Source: Manis javanica (taxonomy: Eukaryota > Chordata > Mammalia > Pholidota > Manidae). Taken from it: a stretch of 64,000 bases of DNA. This document shows positions 47,040 through 57,483 of this stretch, one piece after another (positions within the stretch are counted from its first letter, which is position 1; each line of letters begins with the position of its first letter). The position numbers were made by a program, and so were the translations under genes. The notes beneath the pieces were generated by a model that was not told the DNA's origin, did no database searches, and worked only from the letters and a program-made list of their open reading frames with translations. The stretch covers positions 187,867,851 to 187,931,850 of the forward strand of contig NC_133156.1 in NCBI RefSeq assembly GCF_040802235.1. Direction: 5' to 3'.

Positions 47040-47400
47040 TAGAATTTAAAATAAAAATTTTTGAGGTATAATACACATGCATTAAAGTGCACAAATGATA
47101 TTTTCACAGTTGAAGATGTTCTAAGTAAACACAGCTATGTAACCACAACCAGGTCAAGAATTACAATATTATAAGCACCCTGGAAGATGCCCCCACCCGT
47201 CCTCTCAGTCACAGCTCCACCTCTCCACACTAAAGGACAACATTACCCAGCTTCTAACAACATAGATTAATTTTGCCTAATGTTGACTTTATGTAAATAG
47301 AATCATTACAGTATCTTTTGTCTCATTTCTTTCACTTAACATTGTCTGTGAGATTCATTCATTCACATTGTGGACTGAAGCTGTCATTGCTCTCAGAATT
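47040..47400 (-). repeat. Old LINE-1 3' end, minus orientation
   Basis: 'tttgaggtataatacacatgcattaaagtgcac', 'tatgtaaccacaaccaggtcaagaatt' and 'tttcacttaacattgtctgtgagattcattc' are typical of the reverse complement of old L1M 3' ends. Confidence 0.7.
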
Positions 47401-49109
47401 TGACAACTAATAGATGACATTTTAATAAGGGTCCAGTTTTAAATAAACCCAGTACGTTTGAGTTTTTCTTTTCACATGATTTGAAGGGAAAAAATATCCC
47501 TGACACTACTATCCAACATCAAAATATAAGCTCCTGACCTCCAAGTGATCTATTTTCACCAAAAGAAAAGTAAATGATCAGAACAGCAAAAGTTTTCATA
47601 TAAGAACCATTTGAATTATCTAGACAAACTGCATAAAATTTGATTAAATTCAGAACTTATGTATCTTTAACCTACATAAGATATTACTAAAAATATGGTT
47701 AAAATCTGATGTTAGTAATTTGCTGTTGAAAGAGAAGAAACACAAGGTTTGTGGAGGCTGTGATAAATTCAAGTCTCTAATGAAAGATTCAAAAGTAATA
47801 TGTGCCGTGGCCACATCCCCCAACAGCAGTGTGTGGAATGGCATGAGCTTTGTCACAAGCTGTTTCAGGCCTGGAATCTTAACAAACAAGTCTAAGAAAA
47901 AAAATGTTGAGTTTATGGAAATAAAAATAGAACCTACTAAGGCTAAGCACAGGCGCTGTCTCTTCCTGTGGCCTGAAGGCCTATGGTATGCTACTTCTAC
48001 CTTTCCAGGATTACTTCTTATCTGTATTATGGTCTTAATGCCTCCAGCTCAGCTACAACTGCCAGATGCAGCAGTGAACCCTTTTCAGATTCTGACTCAT
48101 CTCTGAGCCCTGGCTTTCAGATAAGGGGTCATAACAAGAGGAATGAGCAGGGAGTTAAGGCTTTCTGACATGCTGAAGCAAAGCATCAGTCTAGACCAAT
48201 GGTCTCTTCTTTTCAGCATAACGGCCTCATTGAATATGCTTTGCTGTTGAATGTTGGCAGTTGCTCTGAACTGTTGCCAGGAGGAGCACATAACTCCTAT
48301 GCATTCAGCACATTCAGGTGACTGTGTGGCATGTGCTCCAATAACTGTTGTGGCACACCCTGAAATAAGAGGGTCACTGTTATGAAATAATTACTTTTCT
48401 TTTGCAGAATATTGAAAAATAGCCCTCAGATGCCTGTGACTACCTTCATATTTGTTAACAGCCCCCTTGCTTTAAGGAGGAGCAGGCTGAGGCGCAGAGA
48501 AGTTAAATGATGGAATCATGAATATAGTTCTATCATGGAATGACAAATCTAGTAGAAAGCCCTCAACGATGCATTAGAAGACCTGGGTTCTAGTCTTCAC
48601 TCTAACCAGACTTAGCTTTGTAATCCTGGCCAGACCTTTTAAACTCTTCTCAGTTCAACAGTTCGTGTTTTGCACCCCAAATAAATATGCATTACTCTTT
48701 TAATTTATAAAAGGTATTATTGTTGTTGTTATTATTACTATTATTTTACAATCCTAGTTGTAACACTGACATTCATGTTCCCTTTTATTTTTCACTGGGG
48801 ATGCTCTAATTAAGATGAGCATCCAGATGATTAGATAATCTCATACCTTTTATTTTTTCCTTCCTTATTCCCCTTTCCTTGTTTCCTTTTTCTCTTTAAT
48901 TACCAGAATAAGATTCACCATGCTTATCCCCATGACCTGCATTAACATTTCCAGGAATGTGACCACTTCTTTATATATGTTCAGGTAAATATAGACTATT
49001 GACACATTATACTTGAATTGTAAGTAATGAATGCAGTGTGCTGGCGCCTGAAGGAATGGTGTCACTGATGATAAGACTTGTGGCAAAGAAACCTACATAT
49101 GCTAATATG
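47401..49109. other. Intergenic DNA between an old L1 and the provirus
   Basis: MIR-like pieces occur at 48440-48530 (minus) and 48540-48670 (plus). A (TTG/TTA)n-like run is at 48718-48745. Nothing coding is recognised. Confidence 0.5.
48540..48670 (+). repeat. MIR SINE fragment
   Basis: 'agacctgggttctagtcttcactctaacca...cttagctttgtaatcctggcc' is the MIR core. Confidence 0.6.
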
Positions 49110-49115
49110 GGCTAC

Positions 49116-49453
49116 TGTCGCGACCCTTCAAGGACCGAAGCAACACGCCCAAGGTCTTGATTCTTCTCTAGGCTTTATTGTCTAATCTCTCGTGGTGGTT
49201 ACAGCAGTTGTCGGGCAGCTTTTTTTCCCTCCCGGTGGGCTCCCTTATATTCAGTCACCCAACCAATCCAGGACAGTATCATGCGTGACCTTTAAGCGGA
49301 TAGGTGTCACACACCACTCTAAGCGGGCAGCACGAGCTGTGCACGGGTACGGAAGTCTGCTGGGCCAATCCCCAACAGGGAAGCAGGCACCATCTTTAGG
49401 GCATTGTCCAGCTGGAGTGGGGTTCAGCCTCGGCCGTAGGCCGGGCCCCCACA
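49116..49453 (-). repeat. Provirus 3' LTR, 338 bp
   Basis: On the plus strand it starts TGTCGCGACC and ends CCCCCACA, so the gene-sense ends are TGTGGGG...GCGACA. It aligns without gaps to the other LTR at an offset of 2112 bp and differs at five positions: 49121, 49192, 49196, 49389 and 49423. Gene-sense TATAAG is at 49244-49249 and the poly(A) signal AATAAA at 49174-49179. Confidence 0.97.
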
Positions 49454-49464
49454 TCTCCCCCTTT
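49454..49464 (-). other. Polypurine tract of the provirus
   Basis: Gene-sense AAAGGGGGAGA sits immediately upstream of the 3' LTR. This is where retroviral plus-strand DNA synthesis is primed. Confidence 0.9.
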
Positions 49465-49616
49465 ATTGTTTTATAACCAAAGGGCTGTCGGGATCATGCC
49501 TGTCTTAGGTCGTCCGGAGTCTGCGGCATTCTTACCCATCCTCAGGCAACAGACAGCTTAGGTCTGCGCCCTGTCTTAGGTTGATATGCACAGCTCCCGA
49601 TCTTACCCGTCCTTGA

Positions 49617-50080
49617 CTACTGATCCAGCATATTAAGCCATACTCTAGGGGAGATGCCTTCCTCTAGCACTGCCATGGCCTGCAACAGGACCTTCCGTTC
49701 TCCCCATTGCTGTTTTTGTATGGAACAGACTTTCCTCCCAAGCACGAGGAGGCCCACAATTAGCAATATTCCTAAGACACCTACACCTGACCAGGCTTTG
49801 GTGGCGTTTAACATCTTGCCTAACTGTCTGGACAAGTTGGCAGCTTTAGAATAATTATGAAAAGGAATACCAGTAATACACCCTCATATACACAGCCCAC
49901 AGACAAAACCTCCCCCAAGAGGTCCAATTGTTCTTGAAAAAGGTTCAGTGGCCTGGGACAGACCATTGAGCGTCTGCCATAGGAATGGTGATAGTCAGCG
50001 CGGCGGTGGCTGCAGCTGCAGCTCGGCTCCGCCGTCGCCTGCTGTAGGATCCACGGCAGGAGCAGAAGCAGTGCGATCAT
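49617..50080 (-). pseudogene. Envelope remnant: signal-peptide start joined to transmembrane end
   Basis: Two overlapping frames are present. The 5' one (49820-50080) opens with a hydrophobic leader resembling an envelope signal peptide and overlaps the end of the integrase remnant, as env does in betaretroviruses. It then passes into a second hydrophobic stretch after a large deletion. The other frame (49617-49835) has a strongly hydrophobic membrane-spanning stretch followed by a basic tail, as at the end of a transmembrane subunit. The surface subunit and the fusion region are absent. The assignment rests on position and hydrophobicity. Confidence 0.55.
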
Positions 50081-50425
50081 CTTGTACCTCCGCTCTGGGG
50101 TTTTCCACTCTGCGTATCAGACGTTCAGGCACCCAAACGGGGTTCTGCTGGTCCTGTGGAAAAACACAAACCGAGCCTCGGGTCCAGATTATCACTGGGT
50201 CCGGGCCTTTCCATGTTCCTTCCAACACATCCTTCCACAAAACTTTAGGCATGTGTTTTGGATTGGATTGTTGGCCGTGCCGCTCTGCTGCACTGCAGCC
50301 ATTTTTGTCCAGTGTTCTAAAATCTTCTCCTATTCCCCGTTTTTGTTTATATAAGGCATTCTTGAGGGTGAGGTGGGTGCGTTCCACCATACCCTGACCC
50401 TGAGGGTTGTCTCTAGCTCCCTGCT
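49995..50425 (-). pseudogene. Integrase C-terminal remnant
   Basis: In gene sense it enters just after a deletion junction near 50400-50425. It shows the end of the catalytic core, then the C-terminal DNA-binding domain with a GPDPVIIW-type strand and the WVPERLIRR-type end seen in betaretroviral integrases. The catalytic Asp residues and the zinc domain are missing. The reverse transcriptase remnant lies directly upstream in another frame. Confidence 0.75.
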
Positions 50426-50815
50426 GCTCTCATGACACAAAAGGATGTCATCCATATAATGATAGATGATTATCAGGGGAAACTGTTTCCTGACAGTTTG
50501 TAAGGCCTTCTTTACATACACATGGTGGGGCTATTAGCCATGCCCTGTGGCAATAAACCTTTGACAGTCTTGGGTGAAGCGGGATGGAGAAGAAACAGTC
50601 TTTGATAATCTCCACTTGCCAGACTTTTTCCTAATTACAAAAATAGGTGTGTTCCATGGCGAGGTAGAGGGCTGGAGGTGACCAGCTGCTATCTGTTCTT
50701 GTACTAAAGTGTGGGCTGCTTCCTTCTTTTCTTTGGTGAGGGGCCACTGAGGTACCCACACAGGCCTTTTTAGGCTGTTTTCCCTCAGTGGCCCTGAAGA
50801 AAAACCCAATCCTGG
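50415..50815 (-). pseudogene. Reverse transcriptase remnant with YMDD motif
   Basis: Two pieces (50534-50809 and about 50420-50533) correspond to the N-terminal fingers and palm of a betaretrovirus-like reverse transcriptase. The catalytic YMDD is at 50447-50458. A deletion between them removes palm sequence and shifts the frame. A further deletion removes thumb, connection and RNase H before integrase begins. It is not functional. Confidence 0.8.
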
Positions 50816-50891
50816 TCCTCCATCCCCATCCTCTCTCTAAAGGAGGAAGTATCCTAGTTATGATTTAGATGGACTACGTCGCTAATTCCGC

Positions 50892-50954
50892 GAACCTTTT
50901 GATTTCGTCGCCACTCTGTGAACCTTTTGATTTCGTCGCTGCTCAGCGAACCTT
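50892..50954 (-). repeat. 28-bp tandem repeat in the provirus leader, about 2.25 copies
   Basis: GAACCTTTTGATTTCGTCGC on the plus strand recurs at 50892 and 50920, and its first bases (GAACCTT) again at 50948. This is a strict 28-bp period with a few differences in the second half of each unit. It lies between the primer-binding site and the surviving pol sequence. Confidence 0.85.
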
Positions 50955-51207
50955 CACTGGCGCCTCCTCATTCCATATATTATAATAAACAATGTCACAA
51001 ACACTAACAGGACACACACACTACACATAAACACCCACCGCAACTGCCTGCTGTCTGCCCTGCCACGTATACTTTCAGTTTACTCGCCGATCCACTCACC
51101 CTCCTCGGTTCCCTCTCCCGGTCTGGCCAGCCGACCAAACGGCGTCCAGCGACGTTCATCGGCAGGCACCAGGGTCAGCGGATCAGGTCGCGACGAGGTT
51201 TAGCAAT

Positions 51208-51225
51208 TCTCGGGTTTCGGCACCA
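51208..51225 (-). other. Primer-binding site, tRNA-Phe type
   Basis: The plus strand reads TCTCGGGTTTCGGCACCA. This equals the 3' end of mammalian tRNA-Phe including CCA except at one base (17 of 18 by my alignment). It lies two bases from the 5' LTR, as expected for a primer-binding site. Confidence 0.85.
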
Positions 51226-51227
51226 CT

Positions 51228-51565
51228 TGTCGTGACCCTTCAAGGACCGAAGCAACACGCCCAAGGTCTTGATTCTTCTCTAGGCTTTATTGTCTAATCT
51301 CTCATGGCGGTTACAGCAGTTGTCGGGCAGCTTTTTTTCCCTCCCGGTGGGCTCCCTTATATTCAGTCACCCAACCAATCCAGGACAGTATCATGCGTGA
51401 CCTTTAAGCGGATAGGTGTCACACACCACTCTAAGCGGGCAGCACGAGCTGTGCACGGGTACGGAAGTCTGCTGGGCCAATCCCCAACAGGGAAGCAGGC
51501 GCCATCTTTAGGGCATTGTCCAGCTGGAGTGGGGCTCAGCCTCGGCCGTAGGCCGGGCCCCCACA
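51228..51565 (-). repeat. Provirus 5' LTR, 338 bp
   Basis: It aligns without gaps to the copy at 49116-49453. The five differences are all transitions, and four lie at CpG dinucleotides in one of the copies. The poly(A) signal is at 51286-51291. Confidence 0.97.
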
Positions 51566-51571
51566 GGCTAC

Positions 51572-52039
51572 CGTATATTGGACACTATCACACAATTTTG
51601 GTAACATGACACTTTAGTTTATCACAGAGTGCAGAGAACTTCAGTTTCCTTTTGAATATTTGGATGAGATTTTTGTCTTGGAGTATCAAGTTACCACAGG
51701 GAAACAGACCTGTTCAGACCTGTTTGGCCATTCTTAAGGATAAATGATAGAATCCCTGACTCTTTGGTTAGGATTATAGGACAGGGATACTCTCCTTTGT
51801 TTATCTGGCCTACAATCATACTGATGTAGAAAATGTCTTTGTTAAATATTATAGATAATTTCACAAATTTTGAGGACCTCAAGGAAAAGAGTTTACTAGG
51901 GATTTGCTTCTGTCTATTTTGTACCATTTGGAAGTGTAATCTATTACTCATTTAGAAAGCATGGAATGAGATCACTAAGCATGATATAACATGATACTAT
52001 ACAGAAAATGAACTCTTCTCTATTTACGGGAGGCTAAGA
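51572..52039. other. Intergenic, no recognised feature
   Basis: AT-rich DNA between the provirus and an old L1 fragment. No gene or repeat is identified. Confidence 0.4.
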
Positions 52040-52330
52040 GGAGTTGCAGCATTATGTATAATGCTGAATCTGGATTGTGGTGGTGGTTACACAAATCTAC
52101 ATATGTGATAACATTGTGCAAAAGTACACAACCTATACAAATAAGTAGATATAAAAGTGGTGCTATATGAATAAGGCTATGGATTGTACCATTGTCACTT
52201 TTCTGGTTTTGATATTGAGCTATATTTATGTAATGTGTTATCATTGGCAGGACCTGGATCAAGGATACATGGGACCTCACTATATTATTTTTTGCAACTT
52301 CAAGTACAAAACACATCCCTTACAAACATA
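52040..52330 (+). repeat. Old LINE-1 3' end, plus orientation
   Basis: 'ggtggtggttacacaaatctac', 'ttatcattggcaggacctgga' and 'catgggacctcactatattattttttgcaactt' match L1M-type 3' ends. Confidence 0.55.
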
Positions 52331-52379
52331 CATGTTCTTGTAGAAAGTTACTAACATTAATTTTTGTGTGTATGTGTTT

Positions 52380-52660
52380 TTTTCATAAATACTATTGTCC
52401 TGAAGATGTCATTCTGTAAACTTGATTGCTCACTTCTGTTTTTGAGATCCATTCAAATTAATATAGAGACCTTGTAACTACTGCATAGGTTTCTGTTATA
52501 TGAACATGGCAAATTTTACTTATACCTCTTCAGTTTATGAACATTTAGATCTTTTCCAATTTTTTCCTATTTACAAAGCTTGCTGTGATGAATATTCTTG
52601 TATGTGACTTGTACATATGTGCAAGAGTTTTTCTAGCACACTAATTCTCATACTTAGAGG
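52380..52660 (-). repeat. Old LINE-1 fragment, minus orientation
   Basis: 'ttcagtttatgaacatttagatcttttccaatttttt...gctgtgatgaatattcttgtatg' corresponds to the reverse complement of the ORF2 C-terminal part of old L1 elements. Confidence 0.55.
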
Positions 52661-52714
52661 TAATAAAAATACTAGCCGTCAATATTTTTAGAGCACTGGC
52701 TATAACATTATGAT

Positions 52715-52850
52715 TGGTGAGGGAACTGAGAAGTTAACTAACTTACCAAAGTCACACAGCCAGCAAGTGGCAGAGCCAGAATTCAAACTCATCCTGTCCA
52801 ACTCTGAAATTCATATCCTTACCCGCTGCAGTGCATTGCTGCCTTCTGTG
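52715..52850 (-). repeat. MIR SINE, minus orientation
   Basis: 'gggaactgagaagttaactaacttaccaaagtcacacagccagcaagtggcagagccagaattcaaactc', read in parts, is a very clear reverse-complement MIR core. Confidence 0.8.
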
Positions 52851-53242
52851 GCATTCAGTGAAAATCTTTTGGTCGTCTTCCCTGAATGTTTAACCAAGTG
52901 TCCTCAGTTGGTGCTTTGCAATTTAATCTTTCAACCTCAAATGGTGTATATCTTTTTCAAGTTAATTAAATCACCTTGATTTGAGACCATACTTCCAGCA
53001 TGTTGACATAAATATTTATTTCAAACACAGAGGTTTTTAGAGCATTACCTATAAATTGTTCCTGCCAAAAATGTCAAACTTGATATCTAATCAGGCTTCT
53101 AGAATTAACTTTCATTTAGAGGGAATGAAAGAAGCAGAGGAATAGTTAAATGATACCACAGGGATACAAATAGACATATTCATAATGTAGAATATTCTAA
53201 AGGACAATTAACAGTTGTTGTAACTAATCAATGCCATGAAAA

Positions 53243-53280
<38 letters not shown>

Positions 53281-55139
53281 GGGAGTGGTGGGGGACTTCT
53301 CTAAATTAAAAGAAACTTAACAAAAAGCAACCAGTGTGGTGTGTAGTCCTTACTTGTACTCAAATTTAAATAAAGCAATTTTTTAAAAAGACTTCTTTGA
53401 GACAACTGGGAACGTGGGATTTTTCTGTTACTAGATGGTTTAAGAGGATATCAAGGGATTATTGTTAATTTTGATAGTGCTATAAAGGCATTGTGGTTAT
53501 ATAAGAAAATGTCCACTTAAAAAAAGATATTCTTACCAAAGTATCTGCAGGTGAAATGGTATGATGTCTGGAATTTGCTTTAAAACTCTCTGGGGTGGAG
53601 GAGAGGGAAGGATCGATTCAGCAAATGGGCAAAATCTTGATAATCACTGAATCTTCCAGATAAATATATAGGAATTCATTGTACCCTACTGTTTACTATT
53701 TCAACAAATATTATAATAAATTTTAAAGTGTTTTATTATGAAAGTAATAGAAAACATGGCAGAGGAAGGATAAAGCTTAGGTAAGTAAGAGAAAAAAATA
53801 GAGCTATCACCTGCAACCCAGAGACAACCACTGTTAAAATTAGGTGCATTTTCTTCAAGTATTTTTCTATGTATCATTTAACTATATTTTCATAATCTAA
53901 TCAGATTTCATGAATTTTCTTAAGCAACATACTTAATTAGTTCACTGAGTAGTTACACTCAAGCTGTATTTGATGATATCCCTCTGTGCTTGCATTTCTT
54001 CTATTAAGATTTCTAAGAAGGCGTTTATTCTGTTTCACTTTCTTTTGGAGGGAAGGTGCAGTCTCCTCCTGTAAACCAAACCTAACACAGTAGATAATAA
54101 AGGTTTATGTAAATTAGGTGAAAAATTGATACTTCTTTGGAGTATTCAGTTAGCTGCAGGTAAGGGTCCATGTTACTTTATTTTGTCAATCAAAATACCA
54201 TGAAAGACCATGTTAGATTCCTTATTTGAATTGATATTTTACTGCATTTCTCTTGTTTTTCAGTCTATTATCAAATCAAAAATGAAAATGACCTTTCTGA
54301 GCAAACCTCCACTAGTTCTTACTGCTAGTCGCCTGATCTTAAACGAACATACCAAGCATTCCCACAGAAATCTAGTCTAAAATTGTGTGAGGGATCAACA
54401 CCAAACTTGTTTGTCATAGCAAACTGGTCTTCCATGAATCCTTCACAAGAAAGCTACAAAATTTTAACTAATGTGGAAAATCAATATTTTTCATAACTGA
54501 TTGCATTTGTGGTCATGTGATAGCACTCTGCCATGACTGGAGCCAGGCTAGGTGATGTGACAAAGCATAAAGTGGCATCTAATCTGCTTTGAGGTCATTG
54601 GCTTATATGGGGACAAAAAGCAGGCACCAAAGAACTGTTGCTTGTATCCTAATGAATTAGCTTTGGTAGAATAAGATTGTCAAAGAAAATCAAAGACCAA
54701 TTCAAAGAATGAACTAGCATGCTATTTTATTTGTATACAGGAGAGATAAACTGACAGATTGATTCTAATGAAAACAAGGACAGGATTTATATAAAGAAAA
54801 TGGAAAAGAGGTGAGGAAAAAACAGTTTGGGAACAATGAGTTTTGTTCTGAATTAGAGGCAGCTAACCACTATTTGAGTTATTTCTGGACTCCAGAAAAC
54901 CTCGAGAGGTTAGGCATGGAATGTTCATGGGGGGCTCTCTCTGCTGGTGTCTGCCTGTGTCCTGTGTTAGCACCCTTTGTTATCTTAGGCCAGGTCTGCA
55001 CATCAGAATTTCTCCAAGACTTACAGGTCTGAAGGTTGAACTCAAATAGAACCTCATACTGAAGAGTGACCAAGTTAAACCTGTATTATAGAGGATTTTC
55101 TCTAACAAATGATTGGCTTAATCAAATTAAACTGGCTTA
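52851..55139. other. Intergenic, no recognised gene
   Basis: A (GT)n microsatellite lies at 53245-53277. Otherwise AT-rich DNA without recognised features. Open frames stay below 75 codons apart from the end of the MIR-containing frame at 52710. Confidence 0.5.
53245..53277 (+). repeat. (GT)n microsatellite
   Basis: Uninterrupted GT dinucleotides, about 16 units. Confidence 0.95.
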
Positions 55140-55164
55140 ATCAGGATATAAAATTACGCAAGTG

Positions 55165-55655
55165 CCCAATTTATGATGGTTCAACTTAGAATTTTTTGAC
55201 TTTAAAGTGGCACAAAAGACTACCCATTCAGTAAATACCATACTTTGAATTTTGAATTTTGATATTTTCCTAGGCTAGCTATATGCACTGTAATATTCTC
55301 CTGGGTTTCTGGGCAGCGCAGGGAGCCACAGCTCTCAGCCAGCCACATGATCAGGAGGGCACATAACCGATGCTCTTAAAACCATTCTTGTCCCACATCA
55401 CCATTTTTTTTTTCATTTTCAGGGCAGTATTCAGTAAATCACATGACATTTCAACACTTTATTATAAAATAAGCTTTGTGTTAAATGATTGTGCCCAACT
55501 GTAGGGTAATGTGAATGTTAATGAGCACATTTAAGGTAGGTTACTCTAATCTATGATGTTCTGTAGGTTAGGTGTATTAGGTGCATTTTCCACTCATGAT
55601 GGGTTTATTAGGACATAAGCCCACTGTCAGTGAAGGAAGACCTGTAATTGATGCA
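55165..55655 (+). mobile_element. Tigger-type (TcMar) non-autonomous DNA transposon
   Basis: Landmarks: 'ttttgactttaaagtggcacaaaag', 'attcagtaaataccatactttgaattttg', 'caacactttattataaaataagctttgtgttaaatga', 'taggttaggtgtattaggtgc' and 'gatgggtttattaggac'. These belong to a well-known mammalian Tigger-derived family. The ends are degraded and no transposase survives. Confidence 0.65.
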
Positions 55656-56214
55656 TGTAACCGAAAACTGTAGTGTAGACTGCAAGCACAGTGTGATCAG
55701 AGCCTCAAATAATGACCTTAGGACTCAATTTCTCTTTTCCATCCCTTGGTTAGTTTCCTGTTGTATTGGCTTCATCTCAGACAGGCTTTTACCTTGAGGT
55801 GATAAGATGTCAGCAGTTACACCTCTGTCATTCTGGGTTCAAATTTGAAAAGAAGTCTTTTCCCAAAACTCATGATTAGGAAAATTTGGTCAAATGATCT
55901 CCCCCAACCAGGGGAACTAAATTCCAGTTCTTGCCTGGTCCTTGTCACATGCTCAACCCTTGATGGAAGTTAGGTACCCCAACTTGCTGCACATGGCCTA
56001 AGAACAGGAAGACTCTAACAGGAGACCAGAGTGTAGTCAAAAGAAGAGGAAATGGATGCATGCTAGAGAAACCAAAAGCCCTAGAAGGCCACCATAGTGC
56101 AATAATTATATGTATCAGGACTTTTTTTGACACAAGTAACAACCACCACAAAATCAAACTCTAATTGTCTTTAACAAAAAAAGGAAAGGAATTTATTGGC
56201 TCCTGTTCAAAATG

Positions 56215-56640
56215 TTCCCAGGGTTTGTTTTAATCAGGGATGGTAAGACACGAAGGCACAGAAATGATTGTCATGAAGGAAGAAGTTTATACTCACAGAT
56301 GCTTAGAAACAGAAGGCATGGCCCGCCACACAGGGCCAGGTGGGGAAAGAGCAGGTTGGTTAGGAGGGAGGGAGGGGTGAGAGGAAAGAGATGGCCCAGA
56401 GCCTTTATTAGGGTTTTCATAAGGAGGAATGGGTGAAGCAGGGTAGGTGCACTGAGTCAGTTTAGAATTGAATAGTTTGATTAACTTCAGTAGGCTCTGG
56501 ACTATAGGAGTGCTCTCTAAGTTGTCTGGTACATGGCCCTGGCTTGAATTAGCTGGCCCTGTGAGGGGCAGTTTCTCCAGGATCAAAGCCCCAAATGCCA
56601 GAGATTAAAGAATACAGAAAATGAGAAGGTATGGTCAACA
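56215..56640 (-). repeat. Possible LTR-like sequence
   Basis: G/A-rich sequence with a gene-sense AATAAA (plus 'gcctttattaggg' near 56402) and LTR-like composition. Ends and family are not determined. Confidence 0.25.
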
Positions 56641-56679
56641 TAGCTCTCATAATTGAAAAGTTTAGGGAAATAAATTTTT

Positions 56680-57060
56680 CAGCATAGCTAGCTATAACAC
56701 ATAAAATGCTATCTCTGCATCGCTCACACGCTCCACCTGGTGGCGGCGGGCTTCTGAGCTCCCTCCTCCACCCGCGTCCCGCGACGCCCAGACCACTGCG
56801 ACCGCTCTTCTGAAGCAGAAGGTAAGAAGACTTCTTTCCTCCAACAGCCATACAGAAATCCTGGTCCTCATTCTTAATGGGCAGATTTGGACCAATTACT
56901 ACGGCCAGGGGAGGGGACTTGCCTATTGACTGAGGGAGCGCCGGTCATAGTCCAATCACACGGGCTGAGAACAGAGAGGCGGCTCTCCGGGGCTTTTTGA
57001 CCCGACTTTTCTCCCAGAATGAGGAATGGGTGCTGGGAAACCAAAGCGACAGCGGTCTAC
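56680..57060. promoter_or_regulatory. GC-rich promoter-like patch with two CCAAT boxes and a CTCF-like site
   Basis: A sharp local rise in CpG occurs in an otherwise AT-rich intergene. CCAAT occurs twice on the plus strand exactly 60 bp apart (56892-56896 and 56952-56956). CCACCTGGTGGCGG at 56733-56746 resembles a CTCF core, with one mismatch on either strand. A strong donor AAG|GTAAGA follows 56821 on the plus strand. No conserved protein frame is visible. It could be a lncRNA promoter, an enhancer or part of an old LTR. Confidence 0.4.
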
Positions 57061-57129
57061 TGCACGGTGAATGTCACATATGTTTATTCTGGGGTGCCTC
57101 TTGTCTTGTACTTATTGCTGACTTGTTTA

Positions 57130-57233
57130 ATGGAGCTTTGGGTCCTTCAATCCAGTCGTGTGCCATCGGGAAATGTACTATTTAAAAATGTGTCACGAAT
57201 ACTCCAAAGCTGAGAAGCACCGCCCTATAGTTT
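57130..57233 (-). repeat. Possible hAT-type element end
   Basis: In minus sense it starts 'gggcggtgcttctcagctttgga', like Charlie-family termini ('caGTGgTTCTCAaactttgg'). The other end is not found. Confidence 0.35.
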
Positions 57234-57400
57234 AAGTTGATATATTAGTTGAGACTTGATTCCCCACCCACCCCTCACTGTCCTCCACCACACATGTCTG
57301 GTTTTTTGGTATTTCACCTGTTCTTCAAGATTTCTCAAATTGCTGTCAGCAGTTTCATGAACGCATCTGCAATGTTTTATTGCAATACAGTGCAATCTTG

Positions 57401-57483
57401 ACACTTGAATTCTATCATAGGCTTTAATTTCATCTTTAAGATATTCATTCTACCAACATCATCCACTCCTTGCAAATAATGTA
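57401..57483 (+). repeat. About 80-bp direct repeat, copy 1
   Basis: This segment (ttgaattctatcatagg...ccaacatcatccactccttg) recurs at 59495-59547, continuing at 61302-61331 after an L1 insertion, with few mismatches and one or two small indels. Flanks differ. It may be an unrecognised repeat family or a local duplication. Confidence 0.8.

Larger units (their letters stand above)
49110..51571 (-). mobile_element. Young, internally deleted betaretrovirus-like provirus
   Basis: This is a complete integration unit: target duplication GGCTAC at 49110-49115 and 51566-51571, two 338-bp LTRs, a primer-binding site, a polypurine tract and about 1.77 kb of internal DNA. The genome reads on the minus strand. 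Order in gene sense: 5' LTR, primer site, leader with a 28-bp tandem repeat, reverse transcriptase pieces, integrase C terminus, envelope start and end pieces, polypurine tract, 3' LTR. Gag, protease, RNase H, most of integrase and most of envelope are missing, so it cannot encode a working virus. The 6-bp duplication and the pol resemblance fit betaretrovirus-like (class II) elements. Confidence 0.95.

Noticed and set aside
49192..49476. Plus-strand frame repeated almost exactly at 51304-51609
   Set aside because: It is the antisense of the provirus LTRs. The repetition is explained by the paired LTRs and not by a gene family.
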